Assembly (NCBI RefSeq): GCF_016758195.1
Contig: NZ_QYAC01000001.1
Location: 285,423 to 349,422 of the forward strand
DNA: 64,000 nucleotides
Direction of reading: 5' to 3'
Origin: Leucobacter chromiireducens subsp. solipictus
Lineage (GTDB): Bacteria; Actinomycetota; Actinomycetes; Actinomycetales; Microbacteriaceae
Shown here: one piece after another, positions 11,785 through 20,053 of the stretch
Layout: each line of letters opens with the position of its first letter
Numbering within the stretch: position 1 is the first letter of the stretch
Made by a program: the position numbers and the translations under genes
Notes under the pieces: model-generated
Told to the model about the DNA's origin: nothing
What the model saw: the letters and a program-made list of their open reading frames with translations, nothing else
The model's database searches: none

Positions 11785-12750
11785 CTAGTAGAGCAGGTTC
11801 GCGAGCCGTCCGCGAGCCGCGATGACCCGGGGATCGGCGACGCCAACGACCTCGAACAGCTCGAGCAGGCGCTCGCGGATCGCCGGCCGCGCCTCGGCAT
11901 CGCTCGCCGCAAAGAGGTCGAGGACCCGCAGGAACGCGTCCTCGATGTGGCCACCCGAGAGGTCCAGGTCCGCGACCGCGAGCTGTTCGGCGACCCCGGT
12001 GGGGGCGGCCGCAGCCGCGGCGCGGATCTCCTCCGCACCACGTCCCGCGAGGCGCTGCAGGAGCCGCATCTGCACGAGTGCCGCGCGAGCAGCCGCATCC
12101 GCGGGGGCTTTGGCGAGCACGGCTTCCCACTCGCGCACCGCGCCATCGAAGTCACCGCGTTCCGCGGCCTCGACCGCCGCGACGTGCGCGGCCGGGATTT
12201 CGGGTTCGGCGGGAGCTTCGGGGGCGTCATCAGGCCCGGCATCCGGTGCGGCGACCTGCCCCGTGACCCCGTGCTGCTCCGCGAGCTGGAGCAGCTGAGC
12301 GAACACCTCGCGGATTTGCGCCTCGGGCTGCGCACCCTGGAAGAGCGGTACCGGGCGCCCCGCCACCAGCGCGACGACCGTCGGGATGGCTTGGGCCTGG
12401 AAGGCCTGCACGAGGCCCGGGTTCGCGTCGGCGTCGACGCGAGCGAGCAGCACCCGGCCGCCGAACTCGCGGGTCACCCGCGCGAGGACAGGGCTCAGTT
12501 CCCGTGACGGCTCGCTCCACTCGGCGTGGAGATCGACCACCACCGGGACCACCGTGGACAGCTGGGCCGCCTGTTCGAAGCTCGCATCGGTGACGTCCAT
12601 CACGAGTGACGGCACGTCCACGACGCGGCTCTCCCCCGGACCACCCGCGGGTGCCCCCGCAGGGGTGCCCGCGGGGGCCTGGGCTTTCGCGGCAAGGTGG
12701 CTGAGATCCACGCCGCCGCCGGGAATTCGTTCGGGCATCTGCTGGGCCAT
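11785..12750 (-). CDS. YbbN-type thioredoxin-fold/TPR protein without redox cysteines
   Basis: 321 residues: a Pro/Ala-rich N-terminus, a thioredoxin fold (VVVDLHAEWSEPSRELSPVL at about 69-88, cis-Pro in AIPTVVALVAGRPV) and a C-terminal TPR-like helical region rich in Ala. The usual CxxC is replaced by SEPS, so it cannot do disulfide exchange; relatives such as YbbN/CnoX act as chaperones or co-chaperones. GAGGAA stands about 7 nt before the ATG. The gene begins 2 nt after the stop of the membrane-protein gene, so they are co-transcribed, and it leads into the desulfurase/mnmA pair. Confidence 0.85.
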   Translation of the reverse strand: MAQQMPERIPGGGVDLSHLAAKAQAPAGTPAGAPAGGPGESRVVDVPSLVMDVTDASFEQAAQLSTVVPVVVDLHAEWSEPSRELSPVLARVTREFGGRVLLARVDADANPGLVQAFQAQAIPTVVALVAGRPVPLFQGAQPEAQIREVFAQLLQLAEQHGVTGQVAAPDAGPDDAPEAPAEPEIPAAHVAAVEAAERGDFDGAVREWEAVLAKAPADAAARAALVQMRLLQRLAGRGAEEIRAAAAAAPTGVAEQLAVADLDLSGGHIEDAFLRVLDLFAASDAEARPAIRERLLELFEVVGVADPRVIAARGRLANLLY

Positions 12751-12752
12751 CG

Positions 12753-14684
12753 TTAGTTCCTCACTCCTACGAGCTCGCTCGTCACACCGAGGAGCTCAAT
12801 CTTCGCGTCTTCGGACTTGCTCGGCACGAAGAACAGCATCTGATGTGCCACCTCCTGCACCAGGCGCTCCTGCTCCCCCGTCAGGCCGGACAGCGCGGTC
12901 ACGGAGTCCTTCGCCTGCGGCTTGTACCGACCGCCGTCCGCGTCCACAATCTGTTCCTCGATCACGGTCGTCGCCACGAGGGCACCGCCGGCACCCGTGG
13001 AGAGCGCGACCGGCTTGGCATCGCCCTGGCGCGCGGTCACCGAGTACTTCATCGTCTGCCCCTTGGCATCCGATTCCGCCTGAGACTGCGCGGTGCGCGC
13101 CTTGCCATAGTTCTCGAGCAGTGTGTCGGTGCCCAGGTCGAACAGCTGCGCCGGTTCCGCGTCCGCACCGTCCTGTAGCAGCGTCGCGTACGCGGCACCC
13201 ACCTGCGCGGGCGGCAGCGCGAGCGTTTCGATGTCGTTCGACAGGAGCGCCGTGCCGTCCTCAGCGGGCGCGGCCTGCGGCATCGAGATTCCGCCGCGCA
13301 GCGCAACCACGCGCGACACGAGGTAGTTCTCGTGCGGGGACTGCTGCGTCATCAGGAGGGCCAGGGAGGGTGAGGCGATCTCGACCGCTTCCTCTCCCTC
13401 GGCGGGCACCGCCGTCGCGCCCGAGGTCGAAGCTACCGTGATGAACAAGGTGCGCGGCCAGCCTTCCGTGCTCTGCACCAGCTCGTAGTCGAGCTCCTCG
13501 TCGGTGATCCGTGGCGGGATCACCGGGTACTCCGGAACCGCTGCCCGGATCGTGTAGTTCGCCGTCCGCTGCGCGAGCGCGTCGCCCGTGAACCGGTCCG
13601 CGAGGGCCGTGGCGTCAAGCGAGTCATCGCCGGACATCGCCGTCTCCGAGACGTCCGCAATGATCCGCTTCAGCTGCCCATCAGTCACCGGCACCGGCGC
13701 GATGGCCGACGGGCTGGTCGTTGGGGCCTCCTCCGTCACCTCCGGCGCGGCGGCCTGCGGCCAGTAGCTCGGGGAGCACCCGGTGAGGCCGAGCGCGACC
13801 GTCAGGCCGACGGCCGGGAACGCCGCGCGCCGGATCCAGCGCGGCGGGCGGGTCGATGATGCCCGCAGCTCGGCCCGACCGGGCTGCGCCGAAGACTCGC
13901 TGGGCTCAGCGGCGGGCGGGGCCGTCCGGGTACGACGTGAGCGGCCGCCACCCAGCGCGTTACGGATGCCCTGCAGCGGGCCGCGGCGTCCGCGCCGGGG
14001 CCCCAGGCCGCGCCGGTCGTGATCGACGGCGAGAAGGTAGAGCACGCCTCCGATGAGCGCCAATGCGCCACCGCCCACGAGCAGCGGGCCCGCCCACGGG
14101 GTGTTGCGATCCTGCGCCCACACGAGGGAGATCTGTTCCGGTGCCGGCTGCATCCCGTCCGAGGCAATCAACACTGACTGCTCCTCGGTCAGCGCCACGG
14201 GGACCCGCAGGGTCTCGGGCTCGACTCCGCTCCCCGATTCGTCGATGGCGCGTTCCTCGAGCCAGAGGTCGCTGCCGCGCGGATCAATTCCGGATTCGGC
14301 GAGTTCGGCGTTCGCGGGATCGGCGGGGTCTGCGGGTGCCTCCTCGCTCCCCTCTGTGGTGACCGCGGCGACGGGAACGCTCTGGAGCGCCTTCGCGGCG
14401 CTGTCGACGTCGAGCCGCGTGTGTGCGAACGGTGCGACCCACGCGTCCACGTCGCGCGTGGCACCCGTCGCGACGAATGCCTGCTGCCCCTGCACGACCA
14501 CATTTGCCTGCCCGGGCACCTTCGCGAATTCGGCCCCGTTCACGACGGCGAAGCCGGCCTCCGAGGTGGTTTCGACGGGGTAACTGATCTCCGCGGGCCC
14601 GGCCAGGAATGTACGCTGGCCAATCCCCAAGATCAACAGCACGCCGGACAGTACAAGCGTCGCAATCGCAAGCACGTATCGCAC
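12753..14684 (-). CDS. large membrane-anchored protein with internal lipobox-like segment, function unknown
   Basis: 643 residues. Hydrophobic segments occur at about 4-22 (LAIATLVLSGVLLILGIGQ) and about 200-222 (PLLVGGGALALIGGVLYLLAV). A basic Arg-rich linker (LGPRRGRRG) follows, and then a third hydrophobic stretch (VGLTVALGLTGC) that resembles a lipoprotein signal ending in Cys. The last 330 residues look like an exported globular domain. The part between the first two segments is also predicted outside. Similar proteins are common in Microbacteriaceae beside the YbbN gene, but I know no experimentally defined role. GTG 14684 is preceded by AGGAG. Divergent from the DivIVA-like gene. Confidence 0.75.
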   Translation of the reverse strand: MRYVLAIATLVLSGVLLILGIGQRTFLAGPAEISYPVETTSEAGFAVVNGAEFAKVPGQANVVVQGQQAFVATGATRDVDAWVAPFAHTRLDVDSAAKALQSVPVAAVTTEGSEEAPADPADPANAELAESGIDPRGSDLWLEERAIDESGSGVEPETLRVPVALTEEQSVLIASDGMQPAPEQISLVWAQDRNTPWAGPLLVGGGALALIGGVLYLLAVDHDRRGLGPRRGRRGPLQGIRNALGGGRSRRTRTAPPAAEPSESSAQPGRAELRASSTRPPRWIRRAAFPAVGLTVALGLTGCSPSYWPQAAAPEVTEEAPTTSPSAIAPVPVTDGQLKRIIADVSETAMSGDDSLDATALADRFTGDALAQRTANYTIRAAVPEYPVIPPRITDEELDYELVQSTEGWPRTLFITVASTSGATAVPAEGEEAVEIASPSLALLMTQQSPHENYLVSRVVALRGGISMPQAAPAEDGTALLSNDIETLALPPAQVGAAYATLLQDGADAEPAQLFDLGTDTLLENYGKARTAQSQAESDAKGQTMKYSVTARQGDAKPVALSTGAGGALVATTVIEEQIVDADGGRYKPQAKDSVTALSGLTGEQERLVQEVAHQMLFFVPSKSEDAKIELLGVTSELVGVRN

Positions 14685-14947
14685 GTGAGCTCCTCACATT
14701 GGTTCTTCCATAACCGGGTGCGCATCAGGTACTCAATTCTCCGTGCGCAAACGGGTGTTCAGCGTTCAACGCTACCGGAGCTTTCCGAATGTGACATGCG
14801 TACAGCCCCGGATTCCGTTCATCCCCTGCAGATTTGCCCCACAGCGGGTCGGGTTGTGAACTATCATGGACCCCTACATGCCCGGGCCGCTACTCCTTGC
14901 TGCGTCGCGCCCGCGGGAGGTCCCCGTTTTGAGATTCCGGAGCGCAC

Positions 14948-17809
14948 GTGTCCGAAGCAGTTCAGCCATTCACCCCTGCCTTCCGCGGCTATAACCGCGA
15001 GGAAGTCGACGAACGCGTCACGGCGCTCACGAGCCACATCAGTTCCCTGCAGTCGCACATCGAGTCGCTGCAGGTTGCGCATCAGGAAGCCACGGGGATC
15101 GGCCAGGAACAGCGTCAGCTGATCGCGGAACTGCAGGAACAAGTGGCCGAGCTGGGTGCCAGCGGGTATTCGGGACTCGGACTCCGGGTCGAGAAGAGCT
15201 TGCAGGTTGCGGAGGATCACGCACAGCGCCTCATGGCCCAGGCGGATCTCGACGCGGAGAAGCTGCGGCGTTCCTCTGAGGCGGAGAGCGCGCGCGTATT
15301 GAGCGCCGCGCAGGCCCGTGCCGACGAGCTGCTCCGCTCGGCGACCGAACAGGCCGAGGTGCTCGTCTCCGGTGCCCGCACCGATACGGCGCAGCAGGAC
15401 GCGGTGGCGAATGCGGAGCGCGAGCGGCTGTGGGAAGAAGCGCGTCGTGCCGCCGAGCTGACGCGCAGCTCATCCGAGCGCGAGGCGCACACGCAGCTGG
15501 AGGGGGCGAAGCGCACGGCACAGGCAACCCTCGCTGCCGCACAGGCTGAGGCCGATCGGCTGACGGCCGAGGCCCGCGCCGCCGCCGAAGAACTGCGCGC
15601 GGTCACCGAACAGCAATCCGTTGCTCTTGCGCGTCAGCAGGAGGAGAGCGAGCGTGAGGCCGAGCTTGAGCGCGCGCGGCTCGTTCGCGAAGGCGAGCGC
15701 GCCCGCGCCGAGTTCGAGGCCAAGCGCCAGCGCGAGGAAGCGGAGCTGGAGGAGCGCTTCACGGAACGTTCGCGCACGCTCGAAGCGGAGATCGACGCGC
15801 AGCGCCGCGCCCTCACGACGGAAATGGAGACCCTGCGCGGACGCATCGCACAGGAGCGCGCCGACCACGACGAAGCGCTCAGCACCGAGCGCGCCCAGCA
15901 CGACCGCCGCATCGCCTTCGAACAGCAGACGCATCTGGACCGCAGCGCACAGGAGCGCACGGAACACGAGGCCGCGATCGCGCGCGAGCTCGAGGCGCAC
16001 CGTGCGGAGCTCGCGACGCTGAGCGATCAGGCCAGCCGGGAGCAGGAACTCCTCACCGCGCGCGCCAGCCAGCAACGGGCCGACGATCGCGCTCAGCTTG
16101 ACGCCGAGCTGGCGGCGGCGCGGGAACAGCAGGACGCCCTCCTCAGCGGCGAGCTCGAGGCCCACCGGAACCGCATCGCGAGCGAGCGGGAGACCCACGA
16201 GGCAGACATCGCCCGTGAGCGCGGTGCCCACGACGACGCGGTGCGGGCCGAAACCCTGGCGCACGAGGTCCGGCTGCGCGACGAGCAGGAGGCACACGCG
16301 GCACGCCTGGCCACCGAGCTCGCCACCCACCAGGATGCGCTGACGCGCGAGCGCGCCGCACACGAGGATCGCATCGCGGCCGAGAGCGAGGCGCACGAGC
16401 AGCGCCTCGCCGCCGAGCGGGCGGAGCACGACACCGCGCTCACCACGGAGCGGGCCGAGCACGACGCCGCGCTCGCCACGGAGCGGGCCGCACACGACAC
16501 TGCACTCGCCACCGAGCGGGCCGAGCACGACGCCGCGCTCGCTACGGAGCGCGCCGCGCACGACACGAACCTCACGAACGAGTCCGAGGCCCACGTTCAG
16601 CGCATCCAGACCGAACGGGCGGCACACGAAAGCCGAATCGGCCAGGAACTTGCCACCCATCAGGACCGGCTGATCGCTGAGTGGGACACCCACCGTGCCC
16701 AGATCGACGCGGAGCGGACCGCGCACGAGACCGAGCTCGCCACGGAAGCCGAGCAGGCCGCCACCCAGCGAGAACGGGATCTCACCGAACACCAGGCCGG
16801 CCTCGCGAACGCGGCGACCGTACAGGACGAGCGGCTCGCCGCGCAGCTCGCCGCGCACCAGCAGCAGCTGGCGGACGAGCAGGCCGCGGAAGCCGAGCGC
16901 GCGCGCATCGCCCGCGAGGAGGCCGCCGAGGCGCTCGGGCTCGAGCGAGAGGAGCTGGAGCTGCGAATGGAGCGCGAACGCGCGGCTCTCACCGCCGACC
17001 TTGCCCGCGAACGCGACGAGCACGATCGTGAACTCGCGGCCGCGCGTGAGCAGCACGCGGAAGACCTCCGCACCGAACGCGCAGCACAGGAGGCGGCCAT
17101 CGCGCGCGAGGTCGCGGCACTCCGCACGAGCGTCACCGAGGAAACCGATCTGCTCCGGGCCGACACGGTCGCCGAGCTCGCCGACTACCGCGCTGCGGAA
17201 GAGGCACGACTGAGCGCGCAGCGCACCGAGATCGAGGATCGGGTCCGGAGTCTGCAGGAACAGATCGAGACCGATACCCGCACCTTCACCGTCGCGGCAT
17301 CCGAGCAGCGGGAGGCGCTCGAACAGGACCTCGCGACGCGCCAGCGCGAGGCCGCGGAGGCAACGCAGCGCGAGATCGCGGCGGCGACGGCAGAACTCAC
17401 CGAGCTCCAGACTCAGCTTGCGGCGGCCCGTACCGAGCACGAGACGCTGACCCGTGACGCTGCTCAGGACGCGCGAAACATGCGCGCGGCCGCCGAACGC
17501 CAGGCCGCGGAGATCATCGTCGAGGCTGAGCAGCGCGCGCAGACGACGTTCGCGTCCGCTGAGGAGCGCGCGGCGAAGGTCCTCGCCGCCGCGGAGGATC
17601 GGATGACGCAGCTGAAGGTGGAGCGCGGCGCCGTCGCCCGCTACTTCGAGAGCCTCGGCGAAGTCATCACGAACGCGCAGAAGATGAGCACCGTCGCCGG
17701 CCGCCTGGTCGAGGCACCCGTTGCCGAGGACATGCTTGCGCAGGAATCGGCGCAGGAATCGGCGCCGGAGGCTGCGTCGGGGTCGGAACCCCCGTCCCAG
17801 AACTCCTGA
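14948..17809 (+). CDS. giant DivIVA-domain coiled-coil protein (Scy/FilP-like cytoskeletal candidate)
   Basis: 953 residues, almost all predicted coiled coil. The N-terminus (FTPAFRGYNREEVDERVTAL, residues 8-27) is a DivIVA-type lipid-binding head. The rod contains long Glu/Arg/Ala-rich helices, including two arrays of strict 11-residue units that each begin with His. The end is Glu/Ser/Ala-rich and probably disordered. By family logic (DivIVA/Wag31, Scy, FilP) such proteins scaffold polar growth or cell-division sites; this is inferred. The start is GTG with GGAG 6 nt upstream. It has its own 263-bp upstream region shared with the divergent membrane-protein gene. No enzymatic domain is seen. 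Confidence 0.85.
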   Translation: MSEAVQPFTPAFRGYNREEVDERVTALTSHISSLQSHIESLQVAHQEATGIGQEQRQLIAELQEQVAELGASGYSGLGLRVEKSLQVAEDHAQRLMAQADLDAEKLRRSSEAESARVLSAAQARADELLRSATEQAEVLVSGARTDTAQQDAVANAERERLWEEARRAAELTRSSSEREAHTQLEGAKRTAQATLAAAQAEADRLTAEARAAAEELRAVTEQQSVALARQQEESEREAELERARLVREGERARAEFEAKRQREEAELEERFTERSRTLEAEIDAQRRALTTEMETLRGRIAQERADHDEALSTERAQHDRRIAFEQQTHLDRSAQERTEHEAAIARELEAHRAELATLSDQASREQELLTARASQQRADDRAQLDAELAAAREQQDALLSGELEAHRNRIASERETHEADIARERGAHDDAVRAETLAHEVRLRDEQEAHAARLATELATHQDALTRERAAHEDRIAAESEAHEQRLAAERAEHDTALTTERAEHDAALATERAAHDTALATERAEHDAALATERAAHDTNLTNESEAHVQRIQTERAAHESRIGQELATHQDRLIAEWDTHRAQIDAERTAHETELATEAEQAATQRERDLTEHQAGLANAATVQDERLAAQLAAHQQQLADEQAAEAERARIAREEAAEALGLEREELELRMERERAALTADLARERDEHDRELAAAREQHAEDLRTERAAQEAAIAREVAALRTSVTEETDLLRADTVAELADYRAAEEARLSAQRTEIEDRVRSLQEQIETDTRTFTVAASEQREALEQDLATRQREAAEATQREIAAATAELTELQTQLAAARTEHETLTRDAAQDARNMRAAAERQAAEIIVEAEQRAQTTFASAEERAAKVLAAAEDRMTQLKVERGAVARYFESLGEVITNAQKMSTVAGRLVEAPVAEDMLAQESAQESAPEAASGSEPPSQNS
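15866..16030 (+). repeat. five 33-bp (11-residue) His-phased coiled-coil units
   Basis: Histidine codons fall at 15866, 15899, 15932, 15965 and 15998, exactly 33 bp apart. Units read HDEALSTERAQ, HDRRIAFEQQT, HLDRSAQERTE, HEAAIARELEA and HRAEL. This is the first, shorter array in the giant coiled-coil gene. Confidence 0.9.
16163..16756 (+). repeat. eighteen consecutive 33-bp (11-residue) His-phased coiled-coil units
   Basis: Histidine codons recur every 33 bp from 16163 to 16724 without a break (18 units). The pattern is H-[DE]-x-x-[LIV]-[AT]-x-E-x-[AE]-[AET]. Central units are almost identical in DNA (HDTALATERAE alternating with HDAALATERAA), which suggests recent duplication. An 11-residue period is the hendecad signature of a nearly straight coiled coil. 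Confidence 0.93.
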
Positions 17810-17878
17810 GGATGAGTGGGGGCGCGCCCGAACGGCCGCCCCGCTCCCCCGGGCACGCGACACTGGCAGGATGGAAGC

Positions 17879-18412
17879 ATGACGATTACGGCCGCCGCAG
17901 ACGGATCAGCGCTCGGAAACCCAGGCCCCGCCGGTTGGGCCTGGGTCATCGACGATGCGCAGTGGCGTGCCGGTGGCTGGCCCCGTGCCACCAACAATCA
18001 GGGTGAGCTCATGGCTGTGCTGGATCTGCTGCTCGCGACGGCCCACCGCGCCGAGGAGCCGCTGCACGTGCTCTGCGACAGCCAGTACGTCATCAACTCC
18101 GTCACGAAGTGGATGCCGGGCTGGAAGCGGAAAGGCTGGCGCAAGGCCGATGGAAAGCCGGTGTTGAACCGGGATCTGCTCGAGCGGCTCGACGCCGCGC
18201 TGCAGGGGCGCGCCGTGACCTTCGAGTGGGTGAAGGGACATGCGGGACACCCGCTGAACGAGGTCGCGGACGATCGGGCTCGTGCGGCGGCAACCGCGTT
18301 CCAGGCCGGTCGTGAACCGAACGCGGGCCCCGGCATCGCCGGTGCCGAACGCTCCCCCGCCGTCGACGTCGCCGGACCGACGACACCGACCCCGCCGCCC
18401 ACCCTGTTCTAG
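17879..18412 (+). CDS. rnhA: ribonuclease HI with C-terminal tail
   Basis: Cleaves the RNA strand of RNA-DNA hybrids. 177 residues. Catalytic acids of the RNase H fold are visible: Asp in TAAADGSALGNPG near the N-terminus, Glu in NNQGELMAVL, Asp in LCDSQYVINS and the distal Asp in NEVADDRARA. KGHAGHPLNE is the His loop. The last 40 residues are Pro/Thr/Ala-rich and beyond the core domain. The ATG at 17879 is chosen because the first beta strand with the catalytic Asp follows immediately; an AGGA lies 7-8 nt upstream. It converges on the small gene at 18430. Confidence 0.93.
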   Translation: MTITAAADGSALGNPGPAGWAWVIDDAQWRAGGWPRATNNQGELMAVLDLLLATAHRAEEPLHVLCDSQYVINSVTKWMPGWKRKGWRKADGKPVLNRDLLERLDAALQGRAVTFEWVKGHAGHPLNEVADDRARAAATAFQAGREPNAGPGIAGAERSPAVDVAGPTTPTPPPTLF

Positions 18413-18429
18413 CGCGCGGACGCGCCGCG

Positions 18430-18711
18430 TTAGCTCAGGCGCCAGCAGTGCGCGTGGTAGTGCCGCCGATCACGCACCGCGGCACTGTCCCCGAAGAGGT
18501 GCTCGGCCGACCAGGCCACCACGTGCGCCTGTCCCGCGGGGATCTCCTGCCCGCAGTCGGGACAGCGATAGGCTTTCTCCGCGCGATGCGCGGGGATCTC
18601 TCGGACGAACCAGTCCCGTCCACGACGGGTCTGCTGCTGGGCACCGCCGTGGGCCAGGCGCGTGACATCGCGCACCTCATCTGACGGGCGGCGTCGGTGT
18701 TTCCGGGGCAT
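18430..18711 (-). CDS. small Cys/His-rich actinobacterial protein, function unknown
   Basis: 93 residues. The N-terminus is basic (MPRKHRRRPSDEVRD). The C-terminal half has CPDCGQEI and, 25-30 residues later, RRHYHAHCW, enough Cys/His for one zinc site. Proteins of this pattern are widespread and conserved in actinobacteria without a known role. GGGGAAG precedes the ATG. The gene starts 12 bp after the stop of the transglycosylase-like gene, so the two probably share a transcript. Confidence 0.8.
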   Translation of the reverse strand: MPRKHRRRPSDEVRDVTRLAHGGAQQQTRRGRDWFVREIPAHRAEKAYRCPDCGQEIPAGQAHVVAWSAEHLFGDSAAVRDRRHYHAHCWRLS

Positions 18712-18723
18712 GGCTTCCCCGGA

Positions 18724-19380
18724 TCACCACCAGTGGTTGGCAGTCCAGAAGGCGTACGCCGCCGCCCAGCTGCCGTAACGATCGACCGCGTAGCCGCTCG
18801 CCCACCGCAGGTTATCCACGGGGTCGTACCCGTTCCCGGGAACCTTGCTGCACGGGTATGCCTGAATGAGCCCGCACGCACCCGAGCTCGCGTTCGTTGC
18901 GTTCGGATTCCAGGTGGACTCCTTGGAGGCGATGTAGTCCACGTAGCCCCAGTCGGCCTCCGGGATCCCGGCAGCGGCCATCCACTCCGCCGGCGAGCCC
19001 CCGCCGGAGTACTTCGGGGGTGCGCCCAGTGCGGCGGCAGCGGAACCGCCGGCGGCCTGGGCTGCCTTCGCGGCCTCTTCGGCAGCCTTTGCCGCCTTGG
19101 CGGCTTCCTCGGCTTCCTTCTTCTTCCGCTCTTCCTCGGGATCCGGCATCTGGATCGCCGGCACGTCCGCGTAGACGAGGTCGGCTTCGGCCGTTACGTT
19201 CGGGGTGAACTCCTGATGGATGCGCTCCTGAAACGCGAGAGCCTCCGCATCCGCCTGTGCGCTGGGCAAAGCGAACGGTGCGATGACGGCCGCACCGAGA
19301 AAGCCCGCGACAGCGAGCCCGGCGACGGGTGCGCGAAAGCGCGACCAGCGGGAGACGGAGTTACCATTCAGAGATGCCAC
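18724..19380 (-). CDS. secreted lytic-transglycosylase-like (SLT/lysozyme-fold) protein
   Basis: 218 residues. A signal-anchor or signal peptide covers about 16-44 (VAGLAVAGFLGAAVIAPFALPSAQA). A charged Ala/Lys/Glu helix (EEERKKKEAEEAAKAAKAAE) forms a stalk, and the last 80 residues are a transglycosylase fold with the likely catalytic Glu in YIASKESTWNPNA, then SSGACGLIQAYPCSKVPG and RYGSWAAAYAFW. Such domains cut peptidoglycan during growth or resuscitation. The GTG start has no Shine-Dalgarno but lies 9 nt after a strong -10 box, so the leader is very short or absent. Confidence 0.88.
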   Translation of the reverse strand: MASLNGNSVSRWSRFRAPVAGLAVAGFLGAAVIAPFALPSAQADAEALAFQERIHQEFTPNVTAEADLVYADVPAIQMPDPEEERKKKEAEEAAKAAKAAEEAAKAAQAAGGSAAAALGAPPKYSGGGSPAEWMAAAGIPEADWGYVDYIASKESTWNPNATNASSGACGLIQAYPCSKVPGNGYDPVDNLRWASGYAVDRYGSWAAAYAFWTANHWW

Positions 19381-19389
19381 AATGTAACG

Positions 19390-19418
19390 ATCTTATCTCA
19401 GGGGAGCGATTTCGACAA
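19390..19418 (-). promoter_or_regulatory. promoter of the transglycosylase-like gene
   Basis: Read on the minus strand: TTGTCG (19413-19418), a 17-bp spacer and TAAGAT (19390-19395). The GTG start follows 9 nt after the -10 box. Spacing and both hexamers fit a housekeeping sigma factor. Confidence 0.7.
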
Positions 19419-19456
19419 TGCGCCACCGAGCCGGGCCCGAAACCCGGCGCGGCGCA

Positions 19457-20053
19457 CTAGCGGGTCGCGAGAATAAGTTCGACCACCCCGTCCAGGAGTG
19501 CGTCCACCTGGTCCTCGTCGTAGCCGCGCCACTGCGAATGGAACACGACATCGCGGACCTCCGCGGGTTTCAGTCCGAGTTCGCGCCGCTCAAACATCTC
19601 CGAGACGCGATCCAGGAACGCGTCAACCTGGGAACGCCGGTACCCGGTCGCGAAGATCCCCCGCCGCCGGAACCGGCGCCCGCGCGGGCGCTGAATTCGG
19701 CCGCGGACGTCCGAGAGGAGCGCGCGGGTCTCGTCCCACCAGGCGTCTTCACCGGCCGCGCGCACCTTGGCGCGGCGCTCGCGCTCGAAGAACACCTCTT
19801 CCAGGCGATCCAGCGCAGCATCCACGTAGCGGGTGGCGTAGCCGCCCCGCTTCATCGGGAAGGCGGTATGCCGCACCTCCTCGGCGGTCAGGCCGGGCCC
19901 ATCGCCCTCGTAGGAGCGGCGGGCACGACCCAGAAACTCATCAACCTGCTCGGGCGCGTAGCCCGCCTGAGATCCGGGCGCGAGGGGAAAGGAAACGTGC
20001 ACGGCACTATTCTGCCCGTGCCGCTGTCGGGGTTCCTGAGAACGGGCGCCCAT
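19457..20053 (-). CDS. DivIVA-domain protein with two tandem head-like motifs
   Basis: About 198 residues with two related segments, GYAPEQVDEFLGRARRSYEG and GYRRSQVDAFLDRVSEMFER. Each is followed by a conserved LTAEEVR/LKPAEVR and a second GYATRYVDAALDRL or GYDEDQVDALLDGV motif. This is the DivIVA-domain repeat of small actinobacterial proteins thought to bind membranes or division proteins. The ATG at 20053 overlaps the cdsA stop (TGATG), suggesting coupling; GTG 20002 (181 residues, MHVSFPLA) is an alternative closer to the usual N-terminus. It is the last gene of the tsf/pyrH/frr/cdsA direction before the transglycosylase promoter. Confidence 0.82.
   Translation of the reverse strand: MGARSQEPRQRHGQNSAVHVSFPLAPGSQAGYAPEQVDEFLGRARRSYEGDGPGLTAEEVRHTAFPMKRGGYATRYVDAALDRLEEVFFERERRAKVRAAGEDAWWDETRALLSDVRGRIQRPRGRRFRRRGIFATGYRRSQVDAFLDRVSEMFERRELGLKPAEVRDVVFHSQWRGYDEDQVDALLDGVVELILATR

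Noticed and set aside
15470..17863. A 797-codon frame antisense to the giant coiled-coil gene
   Set aside because: Composition mirrors the codon bias of the sense strand, and the sense protein has an unmistakable DivIVA head and repeats.
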